Below are positions 9,292 through 20,049 of a stretch of DNA of 51,355 nt, in pieces. Within the stretch, counting starts at the first letter, position 1. Each line of letters starts with the position of its first letter. The position numbers were made by a program, and so were the translations under genes. Location of the stretch: NCBI GenBank assembly GCA_018268835.1, contig JAFDVU010000035.1, positions 1 to 51,355 of the forward strand, written 5' to 3'. The notes below the pieces were generated by a model that was not told the origin of the DNA, did not search any database, and saw only the letters and a program-made list of their open reading frames with translations. Source of the DNA: Acidobacteriota bacterium (lineage in GTDB: Bacteria; Acidobacteriota; Terriglobia; Bryobacterales; Bryobacteraceae).

Positions 9292-10305
9292 TTACTTGAT
9301 GAGCGCAATCTGCGCCTGCTCTTTGGCGACGACGGCGGCCGGCAGGGGAGCGTAAGCCAGCGCCGAGGTTTCTTTTTGGCCGGCGGTCAGCATCCACTTG
9401 AGGAACTCGGTGATGGCCTTGCCCTTCGCCGAATCGGAGAAGTGCGAGGGGATCAGGAGCCAGGTGAAGCTGGAAATGGGGTAGGAGTTCTTTCCGGGAG
9501 CGTTGGTGATGGAGACCCGGAAGTCGTCCGGCATGGCTTTGGCCGCGCCCGCCGCCGCTTCGGTGACTCCTTCAAGGCTAGCCTTGACCCAGGTTCCGGC
9601 CGAGTTTTTGACCAGGCCGAAAGGGAGCTTGCTCTGGATGGCGTAGATCAACTCCACATAACCGATGGAGTTGGGAGTCTGCCTGACGAAGCCGGCGACG
9701 CCCGGGTTGCCCGAACCGTTCAATCCTTCGACCGGCCAGGCTACCTTGGTGTCGGCGCCGACTCTGCTCTTCCACTCGGGGCTGACTTTGGAGAGGTAGT
9801 CGGTGAACACGAAGGTGGTGCCGCTGCCGTCGCTGCGGTGAACCGGGATGATCTCTTCACCGGGAAGTTTGACACCGGGATTGTCCCTGGCGAGCCGCGG
9901 GTCGTTCCACTTCTTGATTTTCCCAAGGAAGATATCGGCGATCACATCGGGGGAGAACTTCAGTTCCGCGGACACGCCAGGGATGTTGTAGGTGAGGACG
10001 ACCGCGCCCATGACGGTCGGGAAGTGCAGGGGCTTCACCCTCATTTTCCGAATGTCGGCATCCTTCATGGGCATGTCGGAGGCGCCGAAATCGACGGTGC
10101 CGGCGGTCAACTGGGCGATTCCCGCACCGGATCCGCCGCCGCCGTAGTTGATCTGCACCGAGGGATGCGCTTTGTTGTAGTCCTGGAACCACTTCTGATA
10201 GATGGGCATCGGGAAGGTCGCGCCCGCAGCGGTGATCATTTGCGCGGCGGCAACCGAGGCGCCCGCCGCCAGGACGGCGCCCATAGTCAGCAACTTCTTG
10301 ATCAT
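9292..10305 (-). CDS. pstS: Periplasmic phosphate-binding protein PstS
   Basis: Binds inorganic phosphate in the periplasm and delivers it to PstCA. The start at 10305 (MIKKLLTMGAVLAAG) gives a standard signal peptide cleaved after VAAA; GGAG is 12 bases upstream. An ATG six codons earlier (10323) is equally open. Family motifs are ITAAGATFPMPIYQKW, the phosphate-binding loop GGGGSGAGI, DFGASDMPM and VHRSDGSGTTFVFTDYLS. No lipobox cysteine is seen, so the protein is soluble in the periplasm. It lies between the porin and pstC in the same direction. Confidence 0.95.
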   Translation of the reverse strand: MIKKLLTMGAVLAAGASVAAAQMITAAGATFPMPIYQKWFQDYNKAHPSVQINYGGGGSGAGIAQLTAGTVDFGASDMPMKDADIRKMRVKPLHFPTVMGAVVLTYNIPGVSAELKFSPDVIADIFLGKIKKWNDPRLARDNPGVKLPGEEIIPVHRSDGSGTTFVFTDYLSKVSPEWKSRVGADTKVAWPVEGLNGSGNPGVAGFVRQTPNSIGYVELIYAIQSKLPFGLVKNSAGTWVKASLEGVTEAAAGAAKAMPDDFRVSITNAPGKNSYPISSFTWLLIPSHFSDSAKGKAITEFLKWMLTAGQKETSALAYAPLPAAVVAKEQAQIALIK

Positions 10306-10362
10306 TGTGTTGGCAAGCTCCATTTTCTCATTCGAGTGTTACAGTTCTGTTACCGTTTGGGG

Positions 10363-12090
10363 CTATTTCAAAGAAGGAGGACCGCCAGGAAGCGTGTAGC
10401 GTAGGTCAAAGTACACGGTGTGATCGGCCGCGTGGTCGAGTGCGTTGGGAGCGACGTACCAGGGAGTGCGGGTGGCATATTCGTACTCGCCCATCAGGTT
10501 GACGGCGCCGTATGCGGCACTCTTCCACAAGGTCTGGTTGAAACCGAAGGTGTACTCATTCACCGAGCGATTCTGGCTGTTGGGCGAACCGGCGTAGCCC
10601 CATCCGACCAGGCTGGTGCCGTTGGCGTCCACGGCGGTGTTCTTGCCGATGTAGATGCCGCCGAAGTAGAAGTAGAAGAGAGTGTTGTGGACGGTCGCCT
10701 CAAAGCCATCGGTGGAGGTAAAGGTGTGGATGGGGCTCAGGCTGCCGTCGGCGCGGACGACCACATCGGGGGCGTTGCCGAAGAAATAGCGTCCGATGCC
10801 GTCGCCGAACTGATTGTTGGAAATCAGGCGCAGGCCCTTGACCACTTCGAAATTGCCGTTGGCTTCACCGCCGCCACCCGACTTGGAGAAACTCCGTCCC
10901 GAAGTGGGCTGTCCGGTGGTGGGGTTAAAGATCTTGAAGCGGCGCGCGACGCCGCCGATTTCGAAGTGGACCCGGGAATTCGGATCGAACGCCACCTTGG
11001 CGATGATGTCCGGCATCGGATTCGGGGTGCTCAGGAAGCCCGCGGAGCCGTTGTCCAACTGGGCGCCGGCGAGAGCGCCAAGGGCCGAGGGGAGCACGAC
11101 CTGACCACCGCCACCGTACCCGCCCATGTACTGGTTGGGGTTCTCGATGGAGACGCCGAAGGTGGTCTTGTTGCCGGCTCCGTGATAGAGGAGGCGGAAT
11201 CCCGCCTGACGGGTCCAGGGCATGCCGATCAAGTAATTCACGTCGAACTCCTGCCCGTAGAAGATGTCGCCGGGGAGTGCCGAGATGCCCTTGCGGTTGG
11301 CGGTGAACATGCTCCAGCTTTGTCCGCCGAGGACTTCCCATGCACCCTTGCGCGCGCTGACCCAGAAAAGGCGCATACGGGGCACGAAGGCGCCGTTGGT
11401 GATGCCGATGTTGTTGGCGCCGCCGGTGCCGAGGAAGTCCATCTCCAGGTAGTTCAGGAATTGAAGACCTTTCCAATTGCCGTCGACGCGGAAGCCGATG
11501 CGCGAGTTCTGCGGGCTCATGCGGAACTCGTTCAAATGGCCGCCGGGGACGGCGTTGTCAAAGGGAATGTTGCCGAAGTTGGTGCCGATGCCGGATCCGG
11601 CGTTCTTGCTGCGCCAGACGGCGGCGGCATCCATGAATCCGACGGGCGTGATCGCAATATTGCCGAGTTGGAGTTGCAGCGGGCTGGCCTTGGCAGGAGC
11701 GCTCTGGGGCGGCTCGGCGGGCGCCGGCGCGGGTTCGGATACCGGCGCGGGTTCGGATACCGGCGCGGGTGCGGCTGCGGCGACTTCTCTGGCTTTCGCC
11801 GGCGCGGGTGCGGGACTGCCGGTCTCACCGGGCGATGCCGGCTTGGCGCTGGTCTGTTCGAGCAGTTTCCCCTGCTTCTCCAATACGGCCCGCATGGCAT
11901 CGAGTTGCTGCTGTTGCAGGGCAATCTGTGCCCTCAACTCCTGGATCTCGGCTTCCGGGCTCATGGCGGCCGGAGCCGCCGCCGCACCGGCCGGTCGTGC
12001 CGGTGCCGCCGGTCCATCCGCGGCGAACAGCGGGCAAGCCGTCCACAGGAAAGCGAACAATGCGTAGTTGAAACGCCAATGTCCTTTCAT
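10363..12090 (-). CDS. Coiled-coil outer-membrane porin of the Pho cluster (DcaP-like)
   Basis: 575 residues from the ATG at 12090, which has AGGA about 9 bases upstream; the longer frame from 12150 is not needed. Signal peptide 1-23 (ending PLFAADG). A predicted coiled coil (about 44-78, EAEIQELRAQIALQQQQLDA) resembles the N-terminal trimerisation segment of DcaP/OprP-type porins. A Pro/Ala-rich linker (about 80-138) includes the tandem repeat EPAPVSEPAPVSEPAP. The remaining 430 residues have alternating strands, Gly/Asn-rich loops and aromatic girdles of a beta-barrel (FRMSPQNSRIGFRVDG, WEVLGGQSWSMFT). Lying first behind the Pho box and directly before pstS, it probably passes phosphate across the outer membrane. 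Substrate specificity is inference from context. Confidence 0.78.
   Translation of the reverse strand: MKGHWRFNYALFAFLWTACPLFAADGPAAPARPAGAAAAPAAMSPEAEIQELRAQIALQQQQLDAMRAVLEKQGKLLEQTSAKPASPGETGSPAPAPAKAREVAAAAPAPVSEPAPVSEPAPAPAEPPQSAPAKASPLQLQLGNIAITPVGFMDAAAVWRSKNAGSGIGTNFGNIPFDNAVPGGHLNEFRMSPQNSRIGFRVDGNWKGLQFLNYLEMDFLGTGGANNIGITNGAFVPRMRLFWVSARKGAWEVLGGQSWSMFTANRKGISALPGDIFYGQEFDVNYLIGMPWTRQAGFRLLYHGAGNKTTFGVSIENPNQYMGGYGGGGQVVLPSALGALAGAQLDNGSAGFLSTPNPMPDIIAKVAFDPNSRVHFEIGGVARRFKIFNPTTGQPTSGRSFSKSGGGGEANGNFEVVKGLRLISNNQFGDGIGRYFFGNAPDVVVRADGSLSPIHTFTSTDGFEATVHNTLFYFYFGGIYIGKNTAVDANGTSLVGWGYAGSPNSQNRSVNEYTFGFNQTLWKSAAYGAVNLMGEYEYATRTPWYVAPNALDHAADHTVYFDLRYTLPGGPPSLK
11725..11770. repeat. 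18-bp tandem repeat in the porin linker
   Basis: The unit CGGCGCGGGTTCGGATAC occurs twice in full (11725-11742, 11743-11760) and partly a third time (11761-11770). It encodes the hexapeptide-like EPAPVS repeats of the periplasmic linker. Being in frame, copy number can change without breaking the gene. Confidence 0.85.
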
Positions 12091-12215
12091 TCGTTCAGTT
12101 CCTTTCTCTTCGTAGAAACGCGCCAAAAACGCGTCCTGTGTTTTAGTCAAAGCGCAATACTCGGACTTCTTTTCTTTTGGCGCTGGGGTATTGGCAGACC
12201 GTCAAGAGTGCGCCC

Positions 12216-12261
12216 AGTGTAACGGCAGATCAGTGACAAATTTGTGAGAATCCTGTGATCG
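12216..12261 (-). promoter_or_regulatory. Pho box array and -10 element for the porin-pst operon
   Basis: Read on the minus strand, 7-base units with 4-base spacers (11-bp period) occur as CGATCAC (12255-12261), TTCTCAC (12244-12250), TTGTCAC (12233-12239) and the weaker CTGCCGT (12222-12228). E. coli PhoB half-sites are CTGTCAT-like with the same 7+4 spacing. A TACACT (12216-12221, 4 of 6 to TATAAT) begins 11 bases after TTGTCAC, where the -10 lies in PhoB-activated promoters. No normal -35 is present, as expected when PhoB replaces it. The implied leader before the porin ATG is about 120 bases. Confidence 0.72.
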
Positions 12262-12320
12262 GGGCATTAACCGTCATCCTACTTCGGCAGCCCGGACCGG
12301 GGCGGGGCGGCGGCATGGCG

Positions 12321-13700
12321 CTAGGCGGAAAGGGCGGTCGTCTTTTCGGTACCCGAGTATCGGGGCAGGATGACGGTGAACGTGGAGCCCTGGCCCAACC
12401 GGCTCTCCACGGTGACGGTGCCGCCCATCTGCTCGATGGCGTGCTTGACGATGGAAAGTCCCAGCCCGGTGCCGCCGACCTGGCGGGAGCGCGCCTTATC
12501 GACGCGGTAGAAGCGCTCAAAAACGCGCGAACAGTCTTCGGCGGGGATGCCGAGTCCGGTATCGGAGATGCGGATTTCGATCCAATCGGCGTGCTGCTGA
12601 ACGCGCACGTCCACTTCTCCGTCCGGTTTATTGAACTTCACGGCGTTATCGAGGAGGTTGAGGAGCGCCTGCTCGAGGCGGATGCCGTAACCGAGCAGGT
12701 ACAGTTCGGGAATGGTCTCGCAGTGGAGGCGGACGCCCATGAGATTCGCCGCCGGCTCCACGGCGCGGATGGCGCCGGAGAGAGCGTCGCTCACCGGGAT
12801 GGGTCCCGGCTGGATATCGGTGCGTCCGGACTCGAGTTCCGAGAGCGTCAGCAGGTCGGCGGCGATGTTATTCAGGCGGACGCCGTTGGCCTGGATGATC
12901 TCGACGAACCGGCGCCGGTTGCGCTCGTCTTCGAGTCCGCCGTCGAGGAGAGTCTCGGCGTAGCCGCGAATGGTGGCCAGCGGGGTGCGGATCTCGTGGG
13001 AGACGTTGGCGATGAGGTCGCGTTTGATCCGTTCGAGGCGCTCCCAGGGGGTCACGTCGTGGAGGATCGCGATGGCGCCGCGAGCGGCAAGATCGGCCAT
13101 GGGTACGGCGGAGACTTCATAGGAGCGGGCATCGGACGCGGAGAGTTGGATGCGCGTTCTGACGGGCGCACCGGTTTCGAGCACGCGGGTGAGGGTCTCG
13201 CGCAGGGCGGGATCGCGCACGACGCGGACGAGGGGCAAGCCTTCGGGCGCGCGATGGTCGCCGGCGGCGGCCTGGACGAAGGCGCTATTGCAGAAGGTGA
13301 TGGTGAGGCGGGCATCGACGGCGAGGACGGCGTCCGTCATGCTTGCGAGAATGGCTTCGCGGCGCGACAGTTCCATTCCGAGGCGGTTGACCAGTTCTTC
13401 GACCTGCGGCGCGACGCGGGTGAGAGAGCGTTCGAGGACGCCGAGTTCGTCGTCGCCGGACTCCAGCGGGGTGTGGGAGGCGTTGGGGTTGAGGATCCGG
13501 TCGGAGAAATCGGTGACGCGGCGAATCCGACGGGTCAGGGAGCGGCCGAGGAGCCACGCGACGAGCACGAAGACAGCGCCCCAGGCGATCGCCGAGGCGC
13601 GCACGAGGAGGCTGGGGACGTAGATCTGGATGGCGAGAACGGGCGGGACGGCGATCGCAATCGCAGTCAGAAAAGCTTTGCGCGCGATCGAGTCCAACAT
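12321..13700 (-). CDS. phoR: Phosphate regulon sensor histidine kinase PhoR-like
   Basis: 459 residues from ATG 13700; a GTG at 13742 lies inside a hairpin and is unlikely to be the start. Two membrane helices (about 7-24 and 28-50), a short linker (RSLTRRIRRVTDFSDR), a PAS domain (about 110-215, AILASMTDAVLAVDARLTI), then HisKA with the H-box VSHEIRTPLATIRGYAE (phospho-acceptor His) and HATPase_c with N box LLNLLDNAVKFN, G1 DTGLGIP, F box FERFYRVDKARS and G2 GGTGLGLSIVKHAIE. This is the PhoR layout with only a small periplasmic part. Position directly before the Pho box and pst genes supports the role. The expected response regulator PhoB is absent from the window. Confidence 0.85.
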   Translation of the reverse strand: MLDSIARKAFLTAIAIAVPPVLAIQIYVPSLLVRASAIAWGAVFVLVAWLLGRSLTRRIRRVTDFSDRILNPNASHTPLESGDDELGVLERSLTRVAPQVEELVNRLGMELSRREAILASMTDAVLAVDARLTITFCNSAFVQAAAGDHRAPEGLPLVRVVRDPALRETLTRVLETGAPVRTRIQLSASDARSYEVSAVPMADLAARGAIAILHDVTPWERLERIKRDLIANVSHEIRTPLATIRGYAETLLDGGLEDERNRRRFVEIIQANGVRLNNIAADLLTLSELESGRTDIQPGPIPVSDALSGAIRAVEPAANLMGVRLHCETIPELYLLGYGIRLEQALLNLLDNAVKFNKPDGEVDVRVQQHADWIEIRISDTGLGIPAEDCSRVFERFYRVDKARSRQVGGTGLGLSIVKHAIEQMGGTVTVESRLGQGSTFTVILPRYSGTEKTTALSA

Positions 13701-13723
13701 CGATTCCGAATGGTAGCACAGGC

Positions 13724-13749
13724 GGCCGGAGGGGTCCTTCACTCCGGCC
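13724..13749 (-). terminator. Hairpin between rho and phoR
   Basis: GGCCGGAG (13724-13731) and CTCCGGCC (13742-13749) form a perfect 8-bp stem with a 10-base loop, about 19 bases beyond the rho stop on the minus strand. There is no T-run, so it may be a weak or Rho-dependent end, an attenuator, or an RNA-processing site before phoR. Confidence 0.45.
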
Positions 13750-13767
13750 GGTGGCGATTGCCGGCTG

Positions 13768-15492
<1,725 letters not shown>

Positions 15493-16070
15493 ATTTCCCT
15501 CACTCCCCGGCCGTTGGCGGCCGAGAACGGCATCGGCTCCACGCCTTCCTCGCGGATGGCGCGTAAGCCGTGCTCTAACTCAGATTGATTCAACTTATCG
15601 GTTTTGGTGGCGACGACCAGGTACGGCCTGCCGTAATGTTCGAGCCACCGCTTGAGATCGAGATCGTGCTCCATCCATCCGCGGCGGGCATCCAAAATCA
15701 GGCAGGAGAGCTGTAACGTGTCCCTCTTCCGCAAGTATTCCTCAATCAGAACTTTCCACTGGCCCGCGAACTTCGCGGGTACCCGGGCATATCCATACCC
15801 GGGAAGATCGACGAAGTACATTCCTCCGTCGATCCGGTAAAAATTGATCGTTTGTGTGCGACCTGGTGTGCTACTCGTGAAAGCCAGCCCCTTGCGGCCG
15901 GTCAGGGCGTTGATCAGGCTGGACTTCCCTACGTTACTTCTCCCTAAGAATGCGATCTCGGGCAGGCGATCCTTCGGAAACGAATCCGGCTTGCCTGAGC
16001 TTACTACAAATTCGGCTTTCAAGGAACTGGTTCCCGATCGCGCGGGCAGGCGCGGTGCCTGCCGCAAGAG

Positions 16071-18488
16071 CTAATGCGCGATGGTCTCCTCCGCCGGAGG
16101 CGCGATTTCGACGCCGGCGGTTGCCGGCATGGGGAGCGCGGTGATTTCCTTCTCCAGCGCAATTTTGAGCACCTCATCCATGGAATCGACGAAGTGCAGT
16201 TTCATTGTCTTTTTGATGGCGTCTGGAATATCCGGGAGGTCCTTCTCATTCTCCCGGGGCATGATTGCTTCCACAATGCCATGGCGGTGGGCGGCCATCA
16301 ACTTCTCTTTCAGTCCGCCGATGGGCAGGACCTTGCCGCGCAGCGTGATTTCGCCGGTCATGGCGACGTCGCAGCGCGCCGGGATCCGGGTCAACGCGCT
16401 GACGATGGCGGTGGCCATGGTGATTCCCGCCGAGGGGCCGTCCTTGGGGATGGCGCCTTCGGGGATGTGGAGGTGGATGTCGAGGTTGCGATAGAAATCG
16501 CGCGGCAGGCCCAGGTGCATGGCCCGCGAGCGGACGTAACTCATGGCCGCCTGGGCGCTCTCCTGCATCACCTCGCCCAGTTTTCCGGTGACGGTGAGTT
16601 TGCCCTTACCTTCCATCAGGGTGCACTCGGTGGTCAGGATCTGGCCGCCGACTTCGGTCCAGGCCAGTCCGATCACCGCGCCGATCTCGTTCTTCTTATC
16701 GGCCTGCAGGTCGCGGAACTTCCACGGTCCCAGCAGTTCGGGCACCTTCTCGCCGTCGATGACGGCCTTGGAAACCTTAGTCTTCTGCTTGCCGCTTTCG
16801 GAGTTGACCACCTGGCGGGCGATCTTGCGGCAGACGTTGCCGATCTCGCGCTCCAGGTTGCGGACGCCGCTCTCGCGCGTGTAGTACTGGATGAGGGCGT
16901 TGAGGCCCTGGTCCTGAAATTCGATCTGCGAGGCGGAGAGGCCGGTGGCTTCCATCTGCTTGCGCACCAGGAAACGGCGGGCGATCTCCATCTTTTCCAG
17001 TTCGGTGTAACCGGACAGGCGGATGACCTCCATGCGGTCCTGCAGGGCGGGCGGGATGGTGTGCATCACGTTGGCGGTGGCCACGAAAAACACCTGCGAG
17101 AGATCGTACTCCACGTCGAGGTAGTGATCGACGAACATGAAGTTCTGTTCGGGGTCGAGGACCTCGAGCAGAGCCGCGCTGGGGTCGCCGCGGAAGTCCA
17201 TGGACATCTTGTCGACTTCGTCCAGCATGAAGACCGGGTTGCGGGTGCCGGCCTTCTTCATCATCTGGATCACCTGGCCGGGGAGGGCGCCGATGTAGGT
17301 GCGGCGATGACCGCGGATCTCGGCCTCATCGCGCACGCCGCCCAGGGACATGCGGACGAACTTGCGTCCGGTGGCCTTGGCGATCGACATGCCGAGCGAG
17401 GTTTTGCCCACGCCGGGAGGTCCGACGAAGCACAGGATGGAACCCTTGGGATTCTTGACGAGACGGCGCACGGCGAGGAATTCGAGGATGCGCTCCTTGA
17501 TCTTTTCCAGGCCGTAGTGATCGGATTCGAGGACCTGCTCGGCGAACTTGAGGTCGCGGATCTCCTTGGACTTCTTCTTCCACGGCACGGCGAGGAGCCA
17601 GTCGAGGTAATTGCGGCTGACCGTGCTCTCCGCGCTCATCGGGGGCATGTTCTCGAGGCGCTTGAGTTCGGCCATGGCCTTCTCCTGCGCGTCGGCGGTC
17701 ATGCCCGCGGTCTCGATCTTCTTTTTCAGCTCGTCGATTTCGCTTTTTTCGCCGCGGCCGAGTTCCTTCTGGATGGCCTTGATCTTCTCGTTGAGGTAGT
17801 ACTCTTTCTGGGCCTTCTCCATCTGGCGCTTCACGCGGCCCTGGATGGTGCGGTCCACGCTGAGTTTCTCGATCTCGATATCGAGCATGTCGGCCACGCG
17901 GGTGAGGCGGTCGATCGGGTCGAAGATCTCGAGCAGTTCCTGCTTCTCCTCGATGGTGAGTTGCAGGTTGGCGCCGACGGTATCGGCGAGTTTGCCCGGC
18001 TCATCCACGCGGATGGCGGCGATCATGCTCTCGTAGTTCAGATTCTGGCTGAGCTTGACGTATTCCTCGAAGCGGCCGGTCACGCGGCTGACGAGGGCAT
18101 CGAGTTGCGCGCCGGTTTCCACGCGGAAGGTGGCGGTGCGGACGATGGCGCGGAAAAAGCCCTCGTCGTCGGCGACCGATACGACCTTGGCGCGCTCGAC
18201 GCCTTCCACCAGGACTTTGATGTTGCCGTCGGGCAGTTTGAGGCTCTGGACGATGTTGACGATGGTGCCGACGGCGTAAATCTCGTTGGGCTTGGGCTCG
18301 TCGATCGACGCGTCGTGCTGGGTGGCGAGGAAGATCTTCTTATCCGCCGCCATGGCTTCTTCCAGGGCGCGGACGCTCGACTCGCGGCCGACCACGAACG
18401 GGGTCATCATGTACGGAAAGATGACCACGTCGCGGATGGGCATCATCGGCAGACGCTTTGTATCGGATTTTTCCTTTGAAGTAAGCAT
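16071..18488 (-). CDS. lon: ATP-dependent protease La (Lon)
   Basis: 805 residues from ATG 18488, with GGAG 6 bases upstream; a longer frame to 18557 has no support. N-terminal substrate-binding domain ([14 protein letters not shown] onwards), AAA+ module with Walker [12 protein letters not shown] and Walker [11 protein letters not shown], and the C-terminal protease domain with the Ser-Lys dyad ([14 protein letters not shown] and [14 protein letters not shown]). It degrades misfolded and regulatory proteins in the cytoplasm. It follows clpX in the same direction with 102 bases between them. A hairpin abuts its ribosome site, suggesting translational control. Confidence 0.97.
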   Translation of the reverse strand: MLTSKEKSDTKRLPMMPIRDVVIFPYMMTPFVVGRESSVRALEEAMAADKKIFLATQHDASIDEPKPNEIYAVGTIVNIVQSLKLPDGNIKVLVEGVERAKVVSVADDEGFFRAIVRTATFRVETGAQLDALVSRVTGRFEEYVKLSQNLNYESMIAAIRVDEPGKLADTVGANLQLTIEEKQELLEIFDPIDRLTRVADMLDIEIEKLSVDRTIQGRVKRQMEKAQKEYYLNEKIKAIQKELGRGEKSEIDELKKKIETAGMTADAQEKAMAELKRLENMPPMSAESTVSRNYLDWLLAVPWKKKSKEIRDLKFAEQVLESDHYGLEKIKERILEFLAVRRLVKNPKGSILCFVGPPGVGKTSLGMSIAKATGRKFVRMSLGGVRDEAEIRGHRRTYIGALPGQVIQMMKKAGTRNPVFMLDEVDKMSMDFRGDPSAALLEVLDPEQNFMFVDHYLDVEYDLSQVFFVATANVMHTIPPALQDRMEVIRLSGYTELEKMEIARRFLVRKQMEATGLSASQIEFQDQGLNALIQYYTRESGVRNLEREIGNVCRKIARQVVNSESGKQKTKVSKAVIDGEKVPELLGPWKFRDLQADKKNEIGAVIGLAWTEVGGQILTTECTLMEGKGKLTVTGKLGEVMQESAQAAMSYVRSRAMHLGLPRDFYRNLDIHLHIPEGAIPKDGPSAGITMATAIVSALTRIPARCDVAMTGEITLRGKVLPIGGLKEKLMAAHRHGIVEAIMPRENEKDLPDIPDAIKKTMKLHFVDSMDEVLKIALEKEITALPMPATAGVEIAPPAEETIAH

Positions 18489-18497
18489 TGTTCTCCA

Positions 18498-18519
18498 CGG
18501 GAGCAAAAAGAAACTCCCG
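18498..18519 (-). promoter_or_regulatory. Hairpin immediately before the lon ribosome site
   Basis: CGGGAG (18498-18503) and CTCCCG (18514-18519) form a perfect 6-bp stem with a 10-base loop that is T-rich on the lon strand. The stem ends one base before the GGAG ribosome site and about 10 bases before the ATG. It is not a CIRCE element. It could set lon translation or be the end of a clpX terminator. Confidence 0.4.
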
Positions 18520-18590
18520 ATCCTCTGAGCCCTGGAGGGCGTTCCCTGGGAGGGCAACCGAAAATCAAGGTCAAACGGAAGCGGAGGGGG

Positions 18591-19856
18591 CTAACCGGCC
18601 TTTTCCAATATTGTAAGACTGATTTTCTGCGAGAGCACCATCTCCCGCGTGACCTGGAATTCCCGAACCTTCTTGTAGGAGGGGATGTAGTACATGAGGT
18701 CGAGCATGAGGTCTTCCAGAATCATGCGCAGCCCGCGGGCGCCGACTTTCCGTTCCATGGCCAGTTCGGCAATCTCTTCCAGCGCCTCGTCGGAAAACTT
18801 CAGCCGCACATTCTCGAACTCGAAAAGCTTCTGATACTGCTTGATGATGGCGTTCTTCGGCCTGGTCAGGATCTGGATGAGGGCGGATCGGTCGAGGTCC
18901 TCGAGCACCGCGTTCACCGGCAGGCGGCCGATGAATTCCGGAATGAATCCGAACTTGATCAGGTCGATGGGCTGCGCCTGGCTGAGGAGGTCGATATCGC
19001 GGCGGCCGCTCACGCTGCCGCGGACGGCCTTGTCGTCCTCCTGAAGGAAGCCCATGGACTTCTTGCCGGTACGCTTGGCAATCACCTTCTCCAGTCCGAC
19101 GAAGGCGCCGCCGCAGATGAACAGGATATTGGTCGTGTCCACCGGCGTGAATTCCTGGTGCGGGTGCTTGCGGCCTCCCTGGGGCGGCACGTTCGCCACC
19201 GTGCCTTCCAGGATCTTCAACAGGGCCTGCTGCACGCCCTCGCCGGAAACGTCCCGGGTGATCGAGGGATTTTCGTCTTTGCGGCAGATCTTGTCGATTT
19301 CGTCGATGTAGATGATGCCCTGCTGGCACTTCTGCACATCGCCGTCCGCCGCCTGGAGGAGTTTCAGGATGATGTTCTCTACGTCTTCGCCCACGTAGCC
19401 GGCTTCGGTGAGGGTGGTGGCGTCCACGATGGCGAAGGGCACATCCAGAATCTTGGCCAGCGTCTGCGCCATCAGGGTCTTGCCGGTACCGGTGGGGCCG
19501 ATCAGCAGAATGTTGGACTTCTGCAGTTCAACTTCGCTGTTGCGCATCCGGTTCATGTGGATGCGTTTGCAGTGGTTGTACACGGCCACGGCCAGCTTTT
19601 TCTTGACGGCTTCCTGCCCGATCACGTACTGATCCAGGAACTCCTTGACTTCCAAGGGTTTCGGGATCTTGTTCGGGGTGCCGGAGGGAGCCTCGACCTT
19701 GTCGTCTTCGAGGATCGAGTTGCAGACCGCGATACACTCGTCGCAGATGTACGCACGAGGGTAATCGCTGGGGGAGGAGATGAGCTTTCCGACTACATCC
19801 TGACTCTTATGGCAAAACGAGCACCGCAAAGCATCATCAGATCCGGCACGCTTCAC
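18591..19856 (-). CDS. clpX: ATP-dependent Clp protease ATPase subunit ClpX
   Basis: 421 residues. Unfoldase feeding ClpP. The N-terminal zinc-binding domain has CSFCHKSQ and [13 protein letters not shown]+ motifs are Walker [13 protein letters not shown], Walker [11 protein letters not shown], pore loop GYVGED and sensor-type segment [11 protein letters not shown]. An IGF-type loop region that would contact ClpP is replaced by a region containing MGFLQED, so the exact loop (GF) should be examined. The start is GTG at 19856 with AGGAG 8 bases upstream. It has its own predicted promoter at 19950-19978. No clpP lies between tig and clpX. Confidence 0.96.
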   Translation of the reverse strand: MKRAGSDDALRCSFCHKSQDVVGKLISSPSDYPRAYICDECIAVCNSILEDDKVEAPSGTPNKIPKPLEVKEFLDQYVIGQEAVKKKLAVAVYNHCKRIHMNRMRNSEVELQKSNILLIGPTGTGKTLMAQTLAKILDVPFAIVDATTLTEAGYVGEDVENIILKLLQAADGDVQKCQQGIIYIDEIDKICRKDENPSITRDVSGEGVQQALLKILEGTVANVPPQGGRKHPHQEFTPVDTTNILFICGGAFVGLEKVIAKRTGKKSMGFLQEDDKAVRGSVSGRRDIDLLSQAQPIDLIKFGFIPEFIGRLPVNAVLEDLDRSALIQILTRPKNAIIKQYQKLFEFENVRLKFSDEALEEIAELAMERKVGARGLRMILEDLMLDLMYYIPSYKKVREFQVTREMVLSQKISLTILEKAG

Positions 19857-19949
19857 GCAGTTATCTCCTCTTCCGCCGTGGACGGGGATTGGGACGCAGC
19901 AGCGAACCCGGTGCCCGCGGGGTAAGGAACTACATTCAATTTCGTCTCT

Positions 19950-19978
19950 ATTATCACCCGAACGATGTTCCTTAGCAA
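19950..19978 (-). promoter_or_regulatory. Predicted sigma70-type promoter of clpX
   Basis: On the minus strand, TTGCTA (19973-19978) and GATAAT (19950-19955) are separated by 17 bases. They match 4/6 and 5/6 of the -35/-10 consensus. The start of transcription would be near 19943, giving a leader of about 87 bases before the clpX GTG. Confidence 0.55.
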
Positions 19979-20049
19979 CGTGCCCGGCGGTTAGCGGAAA
20001 TACCCCTGTACTACCTAATGTTAATGATGCCAGCGCCCGGGCCGGCGAT

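Noticed and set aside
18498..18519. CIRCE heat-shock operator before lon
   Set aside because: The stem CGGGAG/CTCCCG does not match TTAGCACTC-N9-GAGTGCTAA.
19857..20049. A hidden or broken clpP between tig and clpX
   Set aside because: The interval is only 193 bases, contains stops in all frames by inspection of the minus strand, and shows no ClpP motif.
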